From: Gammaproteobacteria bacterium
Lineage (GTDB): Bacteria; Pseudomonadota; Gammaproteobacteria; GCA-001735895
Length of the DNA stretch: 64,000 nucleotides
Assembly (NCBI GenBank): GCA_029862005.1
Contig: JAOTYD010000012.1
Coordinates: forward strand, 32,015 to 96,014
Reading direction: 5' to 3'
The notes under the pieces are model-generated. The model did no database searches, was not told the origin of the DNA, and was given only the letters and a program-made list of their open reading frames with translations. The position numbers and the translations under genes are program-made. Position 1 is the first letter of the stretch; each line of letters starts with the position of its first letter. Shown in pieces: positions 27,345 through 36,268 of the stretch.

Positions 27345-28423
27345 GATGTTTCCGCCCCTTCTATGACTGTTTGCAGGATATCGGGTCGCGTAATCACGCC
27401 AATCTCGATCCCATCGTCGACGACAACAATCGGGGTATCGGCGTCAATGGCCAGCTGAATCAACCGGCTCAGCGATTCATCTTCGTTAACCCGCGGCGCG
27501 TCGTCGGGCGGCTGCTCGGCGTGCGCCAGGTATTTCTCCATGGGCTGCATCACCGCATGTGCGCGTACGATCTTCAGGCGCGAGATGCCGGCGACGAAAT
27601 CGGCCACGTAATCGTCGGCTGGATGCATGACAATATCCTCGGCGGTACCGATCTGAACCACCCTGCCATCGCGCATGATGGCGATGCGGTCACCAATACG
27701 CACGGCCTCGTCCAGGTCGTGGGTAATGAACATCGTGGTTCTTTTCATGACCGCGGACAGCTTGATGAATTCATCCTGCAACTGCCTGCGAATCAGTGGG
27801 TCGAGTGCGCTGAAAGGTTCGTCCATCAGCAGTACGTCCGGGTCGGCGGCAAGCGCCCGCGCCAGTCCCACCCGTTGCTGCATGCCACCGGATAATTCAT
27901 GCGCGTACTTGTTGCCCCAGGCATCCAGCTCGACCGTCTTCAACATGTTGGCCGCCCGGCGCATGCGTTCATTCTTGTTGATATTGCGAATCTCGAGCGG
28001 CATCGCGACGTTATCCAGCACCGAGCGGTGCGGTAACAGCGCGAAGTTCTGAAACACCATGCCGATTTTACGGTTACGGAATTCCATCAACTCACTGGGG
28101 CCGAGCGCCATAACATCGGTGCCGTGAATTACTATTTTGCCGGCAGTCGGCTCGAGCAGGCGGTTGAAATGGCGGACCAGTGTGGATTTGCCGCTGCCGG
28201 ACAGCCCCATGACGCAGAAAATTTCGCCTTTTTTGACATCGAGGCTGACATCCGCGACCCCGACCACCGCGTTATAGGTCTCGAGGACCTCTGCCTTGCC
28301 CAGCCCTTGTTCCTGGATGGCGCGTAAGGCGACATCGGCCTGTTCACCGAATATCTTCCAGACATTGGAGATTTCGAGAACGGTTTCGCCTGCTGACTGA
28401 CTGGATTGATCTGACACGGCCAT
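27341..28423 (-). CDS. Glycine betaine/proline-type ABC transporter ATPase (ProV-like)
   Basis: 360 residues from the ATG with GGGGGAGAA upstream; an earlier in-frame ATG at 28492 lies inside the intercistronic hairpin and is unlikely. Walker [11 protein letters not shown]-loop [11 protein letters not shown], signature [15 protein letters not shown], Walker [13 protein letters not shown] and the H-loop THDLDEA are intact. The C-terminal ~90 residues form a CBS-like regulatory region (ending [13 protein letters not shown]), as in osmosensing ProV/OpuA ATPases. Confidence 0.92.
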   Translation of the reverse strand: MAVSDQSSQSAGETVLEISNVWKIFGEQADVALRAIQEQGLGKAEVLETYNAVVGVADVSLDVKKGEIFCVMGLSGSGKSTLVRHFNRLLEPTAGKIVIHGTDVMALGPSELMEFRNRKIGMVFQNFALLPHRSVLDNVAMPLEIRNINKNERMRRAANMLKTVELDAWGNKYAHELSGGMQQRVGLARALAADPDVLLMDEPFSALDPLIRRQLQDEFIKLSAVMKRTTMFITHDLDEAVRIGDRIAIMRDGRVVQIGTAEDIVMHPADDYVADFVAGISRLKIVRAHAVMQPMEKYLAHAEQPPDDAPRVNEDESLSRLIQLAIDADTPIVVVDDGIEIGVITRPDILQTVIEGAETS

Positions 28424-28442
28424 TTCTCCCCCGGTGGCTATG

Positions 28443-28500
28443 AAAAACCTGCTGACAGCTGTGCCGGGGTCGACACGACGCCGACCCCGCACAGGTTTTT
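28443..28500 (-). terminator. Intercistronic hairpin (attenuator) between binding-protein and ATPase genes
   Basis: On the minus strand AAAAACCTGTGCGGGGTCG pairs with CGACCCC-GCACAG and an outer CAGGTTTTT, giving a long GC-rich stem (arms 28482-28500 and 28443-28472, loop near 28473-28481) ending in a run of five T. Its place, after the binding-protein gene and before the ATPase gene, fits partial termination or protection of the upstream mRNA, which raises binding-protein level over permease. Confidence 0.7.
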
Positions 28501-28511
28501 ATGTCAAGCGA

Positions 28512-29477
28512 CTAGAGGCCTAACCAGGCGTCTACCCGCTCCGGGTTTTTGGCGATCCATTCGCTGGCAACCTCTGATGCCTTGCGGCCTTTGCCCGATA
28601 TCTCGTAGGCAAAACCACTGACATCGTCCGCGGTCAGCGAGAAACGCTCGAAGAATTCGACGATGGCCGGGGAACGGTCTTTCAGCGAGTTGGACCATGC
28701 AATCTGCACGCGCTTGAGTGCATCCTTGCTCGCAACCTTGGACTCCTGGTACCAGTCCGGAGAATCAGACGGTTGCACCATGACATATTTCGCCGGGTCA
28801 TACTTGGGTTCCGACAGCATGGTGACGTCGAACATGTACCAGATCGCATGCGGCTTGTAGCAGTAGAACGCGTAGCCTTCCTGCTTCGCAATCGAGTCCT
28901 TTACCCGGGCGGTCTTTACGCTCTCTTCTGCCCGTATCGGCTCGATAAACGATAGCAAGTCGTAATCACGAACCTTGACCTCGTTTACATTTGCCGAGGC
29001 CCAGCCCGGCGCGCCAATCCACATTTCACCCTTGCCATTGCCATCGCTATCCATCTTCATGGCCACGTCGGGGCGGCCGAGGTCCGCGATATCGGTGATA
29101 CTGTTCTCCTTGGCAAAATCCTGGGAGACACAGAACCCCTGGTTGCCTTCATAGGCATTCTTGCTCAGGGTTACGGTTTTCTTTCCATCGACATACTTCT
29201 TGGTGAAGCTTTCCTGATTGGGTAGCCAGACATCGGGGTGTACATCGATATCTCCCTTACCCTGGTCCATGCCCTGGAAGATAGTGGCATTGTTGCCCGG
29301 TACCAGGTTCGCCTCGCCACCAATACGCTCGACCACAACCGCCTGTAACAGCGCGGCGATAGCTTGCGCCCCGGTCCAGGCCGGGGTTCCTATATTGACC
29401 TTCTCAGCGCTAAATGCCGTCGCCGATGACAGGGTTAAAGCTAGCGTGAAAGCCACGCCCAGTATATGTTTTTGCAT
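28512..29477 (-). CDS. Glycine betaine/proline-type substrate-binding protein (ProX/OpuAC-like)
   Basis: 321 residues with a Sec signal peptide (cleavage near SATAFSAEKV). OpuAC domain: VNIGTPAWTGAQAIAALL at the start, GKGDIDVHPDVWLPNQ, and several Trp/Tyr of the kind that make aromatic cages for quaternary ammonium groups (PGWASANV, YKPHAIWYMF, SPDWYQESK). GAGGAG precedes the start. First gene of the transporter operon and followed by an attenuator hairpin. The ligand is likely a betaine-type compound, but residues alone do not decide which. Confidence 0.9.
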   Translation of the reverse strand: MQKHILGVAFTLALTLSSATAFSAEKVNIGTPAWTGAQAIAALLQAVVVERIGGEANLVPGNNATIFQGMDQGKGDIDVHPDVWLPNQESFTKKYVDGKKTVTLSKNAYEGNQGFCVSQDFAKENSITDIADLGRPDVAMKMDSDGNGKGEMWIGAPGWASANVNEVKVRDYDLLSFIEPIRAEESVKTARVKDSIAKQEGYAFYCYKPHAIWYMFDVTMLSEPKYDPAKYVMVQPSDSPDWYQESKVASKDALKRVQIAWSNSLKDRSPAIVEFFERFSLTADDVSGFAYEISGKGRKASEVASEWIAKNPERVDAWLGL

Positions 29478-29790
29478 TTTCGACTCCTCGATTGGATATT
29501 TGTATATTTGTATAGGGCTCCTGCCCTTATGATTTCGTCCCTGTCGTAATCAAGGTTTATTATCCGCGTTTCCATGCATTACAGGAAGGATTTTTTATTG
29601 CACCCGTTAGATTGGGTAATTCTGGACCAGGTTTTACCAATAGATGCGCAGTTCCCGGTGACCGGCAGACTGGATCCAAATGAACTCGAAATGAGGCCCA
29701 GGTCTAAATTTTCCACAGATTAAATCGTTGAGTTGAAAATGCCGCCCGGGGCCATGATATTATCGGTAGAAAATAACCAGGTTAACGGAT
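29478..29790. promoter_or_regulatory. 313-bp divergent control region between proX-like gene and HDOD gene
   Basis: No gene seen. On the proX side an exact tandem repeat of TATTTGTA (29497-29512) abuts a 5-bp-arm hairpin AGGGC-TCCT-GCCCT (29514-29527). These lie just upstream of the GAGGAG ribosome site, so they are in the leader or promoter and could bind a regulator. On the HDOD side TTGAAA (29736-29741) with a TATTAT hexamer about 19 bp downstream is a weak promoter candidate. Confidence 0.4.
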
Positions 29791-31029
29791 TTGACTGAAA
29801 TAAAGATCCCGAATATTTCCACGCTTCGACGTATCAAGGCGATTTCCGAATTATCGGAGGGCCATTTGATCGCCCTGGCTAATCAGCTCAAGGTTTTCTC
29901 GGCCAGGGAAGGGGAGTTTCTGCTCTGGAACGGTTCAACCGAAAAGACCAGCCTCTATATTGTCCGGGGTAAAGTGTCCCTGATGGCGCGGGATAAAAAG
30001 GTGAAGGTCATCGAGGTTGACGAAAGCCAGGAATTAAAGCCTGTCGCGCAATTACGACCCAGTATATACGATGTGAAAGCCCTGGGCTCTGTCGACTACC
30101 TGAAAATCGACCGGCAAACGCTTGTTGACTATGCAGAGTTATCAGAAGGCATCGCAGACGACATCAGCGTGCATTCACTGTTTACCAATTACGATGAAGA
30201 AGACAATTCGATTGTCAGCCATCTTTACCGTAATTTAATGGACCAGAGCATCAGCTTACCCTCGCTGCCATCGGTGGCTGACCGAATTCAAAAGATTTAT
30301 AAAGGTAAATCGACCAATCTCGAGGACATGATACACATACTTTCATCTTATCCGGATGTCGCCAGAAAAATTAATAATGTCGCCCGAAGTGCGAAGAATA
30401 CAGATCTCAGGGCAACTGAAAAAATTCGTTACTCGATAAGTCACCTGGGTATATTGCCGGTGTATTGCCTGATCATGACTTACGCGGTTGGACGGCTTGT
30501 CAAACGCCTGCCCGCTGACCAAATGCAGCGCGTTCGCTCGTTTTGGGATCATAGCCTGAACGTGGCCGCGATCAGCAGGATTCTGGCGAAGCAGACCCGC
30601 TCCTTTCCTCCTGATCTTGCAATGTTGGCCGGCCTGATTCACGGTATCGGGGTGTTGGTCGTCGATGACCGGCTCCTGCATCATCATGAACTGATGCTGG
30701 ATCACCTGGAAATTGACCACGCGATTCAGGTCATGCGCCCCGAAATTTCGAGCCTGTTATTGCGAAAATGGGATCTCGATGACAGCTTGATACTGGTGGT
30801 GGAAGAGTGCGGCAACTGGTCACGTGACAACGAGGGTCCAGCCGACCTGTGTGACCTGGTTCTGGTCGCGAATTACTACGGTATGCTGCACAGTGATCAA
30901 AATCATTCACTGCCGCAGGTCAGCGCTATTCCCGCAATACAAAAGCTGGGAATTACACCGGAAGAATGTATTGAAGCGATAAAAGAATCAGCCATTGTAA
31001 GACGTAACATAGAGAAAATCTTTACCTGA
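29791..31029 (+). CDS. HDOD-domain protein with N-terminal cNMP-binding-like domain
   Basis: 412 residues from TTG 29791. Residues about 10-125 look like a cyclic-nucleotide-binding beta-roll (FLLWNGSTEKTSLYIVRGKVSLM ... ALGSVDYLKI). Residues about 155-345 are an HDOD domain (SLPSLPSVADRI, IHILSSYPDVARKI, SHLGILPVYCLIM, DLAMLAGLIHGIG) with the metal-binding HD pair replaced, as usual for HDOD. Such proteins are signalling scaffolds in gammaproteobacteria, often tied to motility, c-di-GMP or stress. Monocistronic, convergent with the Sel1 gene. Confidence 0.87.
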   Translation: MTEIKIPNISTLRRIKAISELSEGHLIALANQLKVFSAREGEFLLWNGSTEKTSLYIVRGKVSLMARDKKVKVIEVDESQELKPVAQLRPSIYDVKALGSVDYLKIDRQTLVDYAELSEGIADDISVHSLFTNYDEEDNSIVSHLYRNLMDQSISLPSLPSVADRIQKIYKGKSTNLEDMIHILSSYPDVARKINNVARSAKNTDLRATEKIRYSISHLGILPVYCLIMTYAVGRLVKRLPADQMQRVRSFWDHSLNVAAISRILAKQTRSFPPDLAMLAGLIHGIGVLVVDDRLLHHHELMLDHLEIDHAIQVMRPEISSLLLRKWDLDDSLILVVEECGNWSRDNEGPADLCDLVLVANYYGMLHSDQNHSLPQVSAIPAIQKLGITPEECIEAIKESAIVRRNIEKIFT

Positions 31030-31059
31030 GAGGCCGACTGTAACTACGCCAATCGGGAT

Positions 31060-31419
31060 TCAGTGCGTCACGGAGGCGATATAGGCTTCGTAATATTGCC
31101 TTGATAATTTCCGCGCAGTGGTGATTTGCCTGGCAGACATATGTCGTTCAATTTTCTTGAGCTTTAATAATGCACGGCGAGAGTGTTGAGACGCCGATAC
31201 CTTGCACCAGGCATAAGCCTTGATGTAATTCTGGGTAACACCGGTTCCCCTTGCATACATGCTGCCCAATCGATGTTGCGCCCTGCGATAACCCTGCTTG
31301 GCCGATTGCAGGTACCACTGGAAGGCTGATCTATAGTTCCTTGCGCTGTCATCTTTCTCGAACATTTCAGCGAGTTCAAACTGCGTGATACAGGTGCGGT
31401 CTTCAGCGTAGATAGCCAT
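31060..31419 (-). CDS. Sel1-repeat protein
   Basis: 119 residues, no signal peptide. Two Sel1-like repeats are visible: FELAEMFEKDDSARNYRSAFQWYLQSAKQGY and AQHRLGSMYARGTGVTQNYIKAYAWCKVSA, with a basic C-terminal helix. Strong GGAGG ribosome site. Sel1 proteins mediate protein-protein contacts; no partner can be named. It is small and lacks export signals, unlike many Sel1 proteins. Confidence 0.82.
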   Translation of the reverse strand: MAIYAEDRTCITQFELAEMFEKDDSARNYRSAFQWYLQSAKQGYRRAQHRLGSMYARGTGVTQNYIKAYAWCKVSASQHSRRALLKLKKIERHMSARQITTARKLSRQYYEAYIASVTH

Positions 31420-31870
31420 GGTTATATCCTCCCTGTTTTACTTATTGGTGGGAAGTTGAAACCATACAAAATACAGCAAGCTGGTGCGCTATTCTGTGAT
31501 TGGATTAACAAACCATATCTTTTTCACTGCCCGCTATAACGACTAACCGAAGATGTTTACCGAGTTAACTTCGAGTCGGCGAATGTCCATGATCGGCGCG
31601 CTCAAGACGATAAAAAAAGCCATCCTCTTTCGACACCTACCGTTTGTCGGTTTTTTTAGTCCTGAGCGCACGCAATAAATGCTCTAAACACCGACGCGTG
31701 ACAATTGTGCAAGGTTAGTAAGTCAAAATAATCAGTAACATACGCAAATAACTAAAAGTAATTTATCGTATCTGGTGTGACAGCCGACACCGTCTGTTGC
31801 TGCTGTCAAATCCTTGACATCGAGGTTAGCCAAACTATTAGTTAATCCTGGCCCTTCGAAGGATTTCGCT
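31420..31870. other. 451-bp intergenic region between divergent genes
   Basis: No convincing gene. The region contains the inverted repeat described at 31598-31669 and a small reading frame of 31 codons across it (31583-31678) with a weak ribosome site. Near 31775-31792 a short GGTGT/ACACC stem lies 80 bp before the lipoprotein start. Both flanking genes are transcribed away from it. Confidence 0.5.
31598..31669. repeat. Long imperfect inverted repeat with inner terminator-like hairpin
   Basis: Left arm GCGCTCAAGACGATAAAAAAA (31598-31618) is the near-complement of TTTTTTTAGTCCTGAGCGC (31651-31669). Inside, CGACA (31631-31635) pairs with TGTCG (31645-31649), followed by GTTTTTTT, which is an intrinsic terminator form on the plus strand; the minus strand has a similar T-run at 31618-31612. 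No annotated gene reads into it from either side. Confidence 0.5.
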
Positions 31871-34285
31871 ATGAACAAGTTTGGAAGAGGAATTTCCTCG
31901 CTCGGTTGCATGTCTCTCTCCCAGGCTATCCACCCTCGTTTTGGACAACGCATCGGCTTGACCAAGTTAGTTCTGTTGCTGGTATTCGCCTTGGTGCTCT
32001 CATCCTGCGAGAACACAACCAGAGAGCCTGACGTCGACATTGCGCAGGTCGACACGAGCTTGATCGCCCCGACCGTAACGGCACCGGCCAATATCACTGT
32101 GGCGGCGACCAATGCGAGTGGCACGGCGGCGAGCGATCCGACTATTACAGGTTTCCTCAACGGCGCTAGCGCTTTCGATACGGAAGACGGTGCGATTGCT
32201 ACGATTACCAACGATGGCCCGGCAGTTTTCCCGCTGGGTGTAACCACGGTCACCTTCAGCGCGACCGATAGCGACGGCAATACCGACACCGCGCAGGCGG
32301 CAGTGACAGTGGTAGACCAGACCGCGCCGTTGATCACGCTGCTGGGAGCGGCCTCGATTACACTCAACGTCGGCGATCCATTCACCGATCCGGGCGCGAC
32401 CGCGAACGACAATGTCGACGGCGATCTGACGCCGGCGATTGTTACTGGCGGCAGCGTTAATACCGGTGTGGTGGGGCTATATACCCTGACCTACGACGTC
32501 AGTGACGCAGTCGGCAACGCGGCGGCCCAGGTAACCCGTGGCGTGTCAGTACAGACAGGCGGGACACCGGTGGTGACGCCTCCGGGCAATATTACGGTGG
32601 CGGCAGTCGATGCGACCGGAACGCCGGCAACCGATCCGGCGATTGTGGCCTTCCTCGCCGGCGCCAGCGCCACCGATCCGGAAGACGGTGTGATTGCACC
32701 TACCAACGATGCGCCGGGACAGTTTGCGCTGGGCGTTACCACGGTCACTTTCAGCGCGACCGACAGTTCGAGCAATACCGGGCAGGCACAGGCGACCGTC
32801 ACGGTATCCGACCAGACCCCGCCGGTAGTGACAGCACCGGCGAACCTCACGGTGGCGGCGACCGGCCCGGGCGGCATCGCGGCGAGCAACCCGACGATCG
32901 ACGCGTTTCTCAACGGCGCCAGCGCCACCGACAACGTCGATGGCGCGATTGCGATTATCAGCAACAATGCCCCGGGGACACTACCGGTCGGCGTTACCAC
33001 GGTAACCTTCAGCGCAACCGATGTGGCGCTCAATACCGGTACCGCGCAAGCCACGGTCACGGTGACGCCATTCGTTTCAGTGCAAATGGTCGCCTTTTCC
33101 CGTGATGTAGCTGGCCAGCTGGATCTGTTTGCCATCGCCGAGGACGGTAGCGGCAGCCTGGTGACCCTGGCGAATGATCCTGGTGATGAGGTTTTCGCCG
33201 GTGTGAGCGGTAACCTGGTTATCTATGTGCGGGACGTTGGCGGACAGAACGATATCTTTACGGTCAACGATGATGGTACTGGCGGGGGCACGCTCTCGAC
33301 CGATGTAAACGACGAATTACCCGTGGCCGTGACGGCCGATGGACGCGTCATTTTCATGCGGACCCTGACCGTCCCGAACACACAGTCTGACCTGTTCAGC
33401 ATCATAGCTGATGGCACCGGCGGCGAAATATCCCTGGCAAACAGTTTGGACGCCGAGCTGTTCGACAGGCTGGCGCCGGGTGGCAGGATGATTTTTCAAC
33501 GCATCGACGGCGGGACTCAATTCGATATCTATAGCAACTTCGCTGATGGCACCGGCAGCGTGGTGCCGCTTGCCATTACTGCTGCAATCGACGAGGTCAG
33601 CGCGGGCGTGACCACTGGTGGCCTGGTAGTCTTTGCTCGCACCGTGGGTGTTTCGGATAACGATATTTTGACCATCAGCGCCGATGGTTTGGGTGGTGAA
33701 TCGTCGCTCGTCAGTACCCCCGACGATGAAATCCCGGTTGATGTCACCACCGGCGGGCGGGTAGTTTTTATTCGGAGCAACGGTATAACGATGAACCTGT
33801 TCAGTATCGACGCGACAGGTGTCGGCGGCGAAACGCAGCTGACCACCAGCGGTGATATTCTGTTCTATGGCGGTTCGACCGCTAGCGGACGCGCGATTTA
33901 CAATCGTTTCGATATATCGACCTTTCAATTCGATGTTTTCAGCATCGCCGCCGACGGTATTGGCGGCGAAGCGACGCTTGCCAATACTCCAAATAACGAG
34001 GAGTTTGCAGGTATCAGCAGCGACGGAAGGGTTATCATCACCCGAACCGTAGGTGTGCAAACCGATCTGATTGCCATCAATGCCGATGGTACCGGCGGCG
34101 AAATTTCCCTTGCCACATCTGCAGCTAACGAGCTCTTTATGGGGGTTACCGCAAATGGGCGGGTTATTTTTTCACGTGATGTTGGCGGACAGACCGATCT
34201 GATTGCCATCAACGCCGACGGCACCGGCGGCGAAATCCCCTTGGCGACAGGAGCGACAAACGAGAGCTTCGGTGGGTTTTTCTAG
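31871..34285 (+). CDS. Lipoprotein with HYR/Ig-like domains and nine-unit propeller-like repeat
   Basis: 804 residues from ATG 31871. A hydrophobic segment ending in LSSC (Cys46) suggests a lipoprotein, though the n-region is unusually long; an internal Met (residue 14) may be the true start. About residues 62-145, 228-310 and 311-400 are HYR domains (VTAPANITVAA ... LGVTTVTFSATD), and 146-225 is a DUF5011-type Ig domain (ITLLGAASITLNVGDPFTDPG). Residues about 406-800 form nine units resembling a TolB/WD40-like beta-propeller. Probable outer-surface adhesion or binding protein; ligand unknown. Confidence 0.82.
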   Translation: MNKFGRGISSLGCMSLSQAIHPRFGQRIGLTKLVLLLVFALVLSSCENTTREPDVDIAQVDTSLIAPTVTAPANITVAATNASGTAASDPTITGFLNGASAFDTEDGAIATITNDGPAVFPLGVTTVTFSATDSDGNTDTAQAAVTVVDQTAPLITLLGAASITLNVGDPFTDPGATANDNVDGDLTPAIVTGGSVNTGVVGLYTLTYDVSDAVGNAAAQVTRGVSVQTGGTPVVTPPGNITVAAVDATGTPATDPAIVAFLAGASATDPEDGVIAPTNDAPGQFALGVTTVTFSATDSSSNTGQAQATVTVSDQTPPVVTAPANLTVAATGPGGIAASNPTIDAFLNGASATDNVDGAIAIISNNAPGTLPVGVTTVTFSATDVALNTGTAQATVTVTPFVSVQMVAFSRDVAGQLDLFAIAEDGSGSLVTLANDPGDEVFAGVSGNLVIYVRDVGGQNDIFTVNDDGTGGGTLSTDVNDELPVAVTADGRVIFMRTLTVPNTQSDLFSIIADGTGGEISLANSLDAELFDRLAPGGRMIFQRIDGGTQFDIYSNFADGTGSVVPLAITAAIDEVSAGVTTGGLVVFARTVGVSDNDILTISADGLGGESSLVSTPDDEIPVDVTTGGRVVFIRSNGITMNLFSIDATGVGGETQLTTSGDILFYGGSTASGRAIYNRFDISTFQFDVFSIAADGIGGEATLANTPNNEEFAGISSDGRVIITRTVGVQTDLIAINADGTGGEISLATSAANELFMGVTANGRVIFSRDVGGQTDLIAINADGTGGEIPLATGATNESFGGFF
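33086..34285 (+). repeat. Nine tandem ~44-residue coding repeats
   Basis: Units share the pattern RVIFxRxVGxxxDLFxIxADGTGGExxLAxxxxxE. The last two units are nearly identical over their middle at DNA level (34061-34117 and 34194-34250), which implies recent duplication or gene conversion. Spacing is 43-47 codons. Confidence 0.8.
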
Positions 34286-34458
34286 GTCGCGGTGCTACCA
34301 GCTCGGGTAAGTATCCGCCTACAACCTAGATGCGCGCGGCATGAGTCACGCAACGCAGGTTTTCACTAGAATGACGTGAATCGGGATCCCGTAACCGACT
34401 TGGGGCCTATACCAGTGTTGGTAATTGGGGAACCAGATGCTTCAGATGGCAGGAAAGT

Positions 34459-34980
34459 TTACACCCGCAATGCCGGCAAGGATTCTGACTCTGGTACAAA
34501 GATCAGGGCCACGCCATTGTTACACCAGCGTTCTCCAGTAGGCTCTGGTCCATCGTTGAAAACGTGCCCCTGGTGGCCCCCACAGCGGGCGCAATGGTAT
34601 TCGGTCCGCGGAAATAGCAGTTTCCAGTCGCGTTTGGTGCCCGTATTACCGGCAATCGGCTGGTAGAAACTCGGCCAGCCCGTGCCACTGTCAAACTTGG
34701 TCTCCGACAGGAATAGGGGCAGGTAGCAGGCGGCGCAGATATAGGTGCCTTCTCGCTTTTCATCATTCAGCGCGCTGGTCCACGGACGTTCGGTCGCTTC
34801 TTCGAATAACACCTTGTACTGCTGTGCCTCCAATAGCTTTTGCCATTCTTCCGTGGTCTTGTTAATAGCCGGGAAATCTCCGCTCATCGTTGCAGAATCC
34901 GAGGTTGCCATGACAACACCACTTGTCGCGATTGCGGCTGCATAAGTTAATCCACCAGCGATAAATAGTCGTCTGTCCAT
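34459..34980 (-). CDS. msrB: Peptide-methionine (R)-S-oxide reductase, exported
   Basis: 173 residues. An N-terminal signal (MDRRLFIAGGLTYAAAIATSG) has an RR pair, so Tat or Sec export is likely and the enzyme acts in the periplasm. The zinc-binding cysteines are CAAC (82, 85) and CARCGGHQGHVF (130, 133); the catalytic Cys is Cys153 in RWCNNGVALIF, where most MsrB proteins read RYCINSASL. FDSGTGWPSF is conserved. GGAGA precedes the start. Repairs oxidised methionine using thioredoxin-like reductant in known family members. Single gene. Confidence 0.93.
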   Translation of the reverse strand: MDRRLFIAGGLTYAAAIATSGVVMATSDSATMSGDFPAINKTTEEWQKLLEAQQYKVLFEEATERPWTSALNDEKREGTYICAACYLPLFLSETKFDSGTGWPSFYQPIAGNTGTKRDWKLLFPRTEYHCARCGGHQGHVFNDGPEPTGERWCNNGVALIFVPESESLPALRV

Positions 34981-35140
34981 TTAGTAGTCTCCACAGAATA
35001 TCTCACTCCTGGGACAGTAAATGGCAGATAAAATTCCCCAGTTGGTAAAATAGGGGCTTATTGCGATAGCCTGATGGCCTTCAAAGTAATGAAAAACGGT
35101 TCCGATTTTGGAACGGGCTTCGAACGGCAAAGCAAAGACT

Positions 35141-36145
35141 TTACAACTTGATGACCAGCTTGCCGAAATGCCCTGCGGCACGCATGGCGTGATAAGTGGC
35201 GCGTGCGTCTTCAAATTCGAAAACCTGGTCAATCACGGGATGTACCTGGTTGACAGTTAGCGCCGCGTTCATGTCTTCGAACATTCTGCGGTTGCCAACA
35301 TAGACTCCTTGCAGACGAATCGATTTTCGCATCACGGAAGTGGGATTGATCATGCCGCCCGTCAGGACCCCGATGAGACTGATGGTTCCGCCAATCCGGG
35401 TAGCTTCGATCGTCTTCTCGAGGGTTCCGCCACCGCCGGTTTCAATAGTTACGTCGACACCACCTCCGTCAGTCAACTCCAGCACCCGGGTTTCCCAATC
35501 TGGGATCTCACGATAGTTGATCAGCTCATCGGCGCCGAGCCCCCTGGCGCGCTCCAGTTTTTCGTCACTGGACGAGGTGATGATCGCCCGCGCACCCATC
35601 ATCTTCGCAATCTGCAAGCCGGCAATTGACGCGCCGCCAGTGCCGAGAAAGAGGGCGGTGTCTCCCGCTTTCAGGCCACCTTGTTCAACCAGGCAGTTCC
35701 AGGCCGTCAATCCTGCACAGGGAAGCGTTGCCGCTTCCTCGTAAGACAAATGGGCAGGAATATGCACAGCACCAGCCTCGCCCAATACCGCTTCCTCGGC
35801 GAGGATGCCATCGATAGCACCGCCCATTGCGCTTGCCATGGCTGTAGCGGTTATGCATCCGTCCGTCCAGTTCTGGAAAAAGCATCCCGCGACACGGTCC
35901 CCGGCTTTAAACCGGGTAACACCAGCGCCGACGCTGATTACCTCACCAGCGCCATCCGAGTTAGGGATCAGCGGATAGGTAATGCCACGCGCGACCGGGT
36001 CTTCAATGGTCGACAAATCGCGATAATTTATTGATGACGCACGAACCGCAACGAGTAGCTCATCCTTGCCTGGCTCAGGCGATTGCCTGTCGTTCAGTGC
36101 AAGCGCATCGACACCACCGTCTGAAACTATTTCATAGGCACGCAT
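35141..36145 (-). CDS. Zinc-type alcohol dehydrogenase/quinone-reductase family (MDR)
   Basis: 334 residues from the ATG giving MRAYEIVSD, with GGGGGA six bases upstream; an in-frame ATG 69 bp further up lacks a site. GroES-like N-terminal domain (SSINYRDL, NSDGAGEV) and Rossmann domain (FLGTGGASIAGLQIAKMMGA). The catalytic Cys/His zinc ligands of alcohol dehydrogenases are not evident, and SINYRDL is typical of zinc-independent quinone-oxidoreductase-type MDR enzymes. NAD(P)H-dependent reductase of unknown substrate. Not in an operon. Confidence 0.85.
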   Translation of the reverse strand: MRAYEIVSDGGVDALALNDRQSPEPGKDELLVAVRASSINYRDLSTIEDPVARGITYPLIPNSDGAGEVISVGAGVTRFKAGDRVAGCFFQNWTDGCITATAMASAMGGAIDGILAEEAVLGEAGAVHIPAHLSYEEAATLPCAGLTAWNCLVEQGGLKAGDTALFLGTGGASIAGLQIAKMMGARAIITSSSDEKLERARGLGADELINYREIPDWETRVLELTDGGGVDVTIETGGGGTLEKTIEATRIGGTISLIGVLTGGMINPTSVMRKSIRLQGVYVGNRRMFEDMNAALTVNQVHPVIDQVFEFEDARATYHAMRAAGHFGKLVIKL

Positions 36146-36268
36146 TTGAAATCCCCCAAGATCGTTTGCCGGAATTGTGCCGGCGGCCCGGCGCAGTAAT
36201 TGTCGCATCGACACGAGTTTAAAGACATGGTCACGGGGACATCTCTGCCATTAATCTACAATTTTTAA

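Noticed and set aside
31583..31678. 31-codon frame over the inverted repeat
   Set aside because: No convincing ribosome site and no recognisable peptide; noted only as an alternative reading of the repeat.
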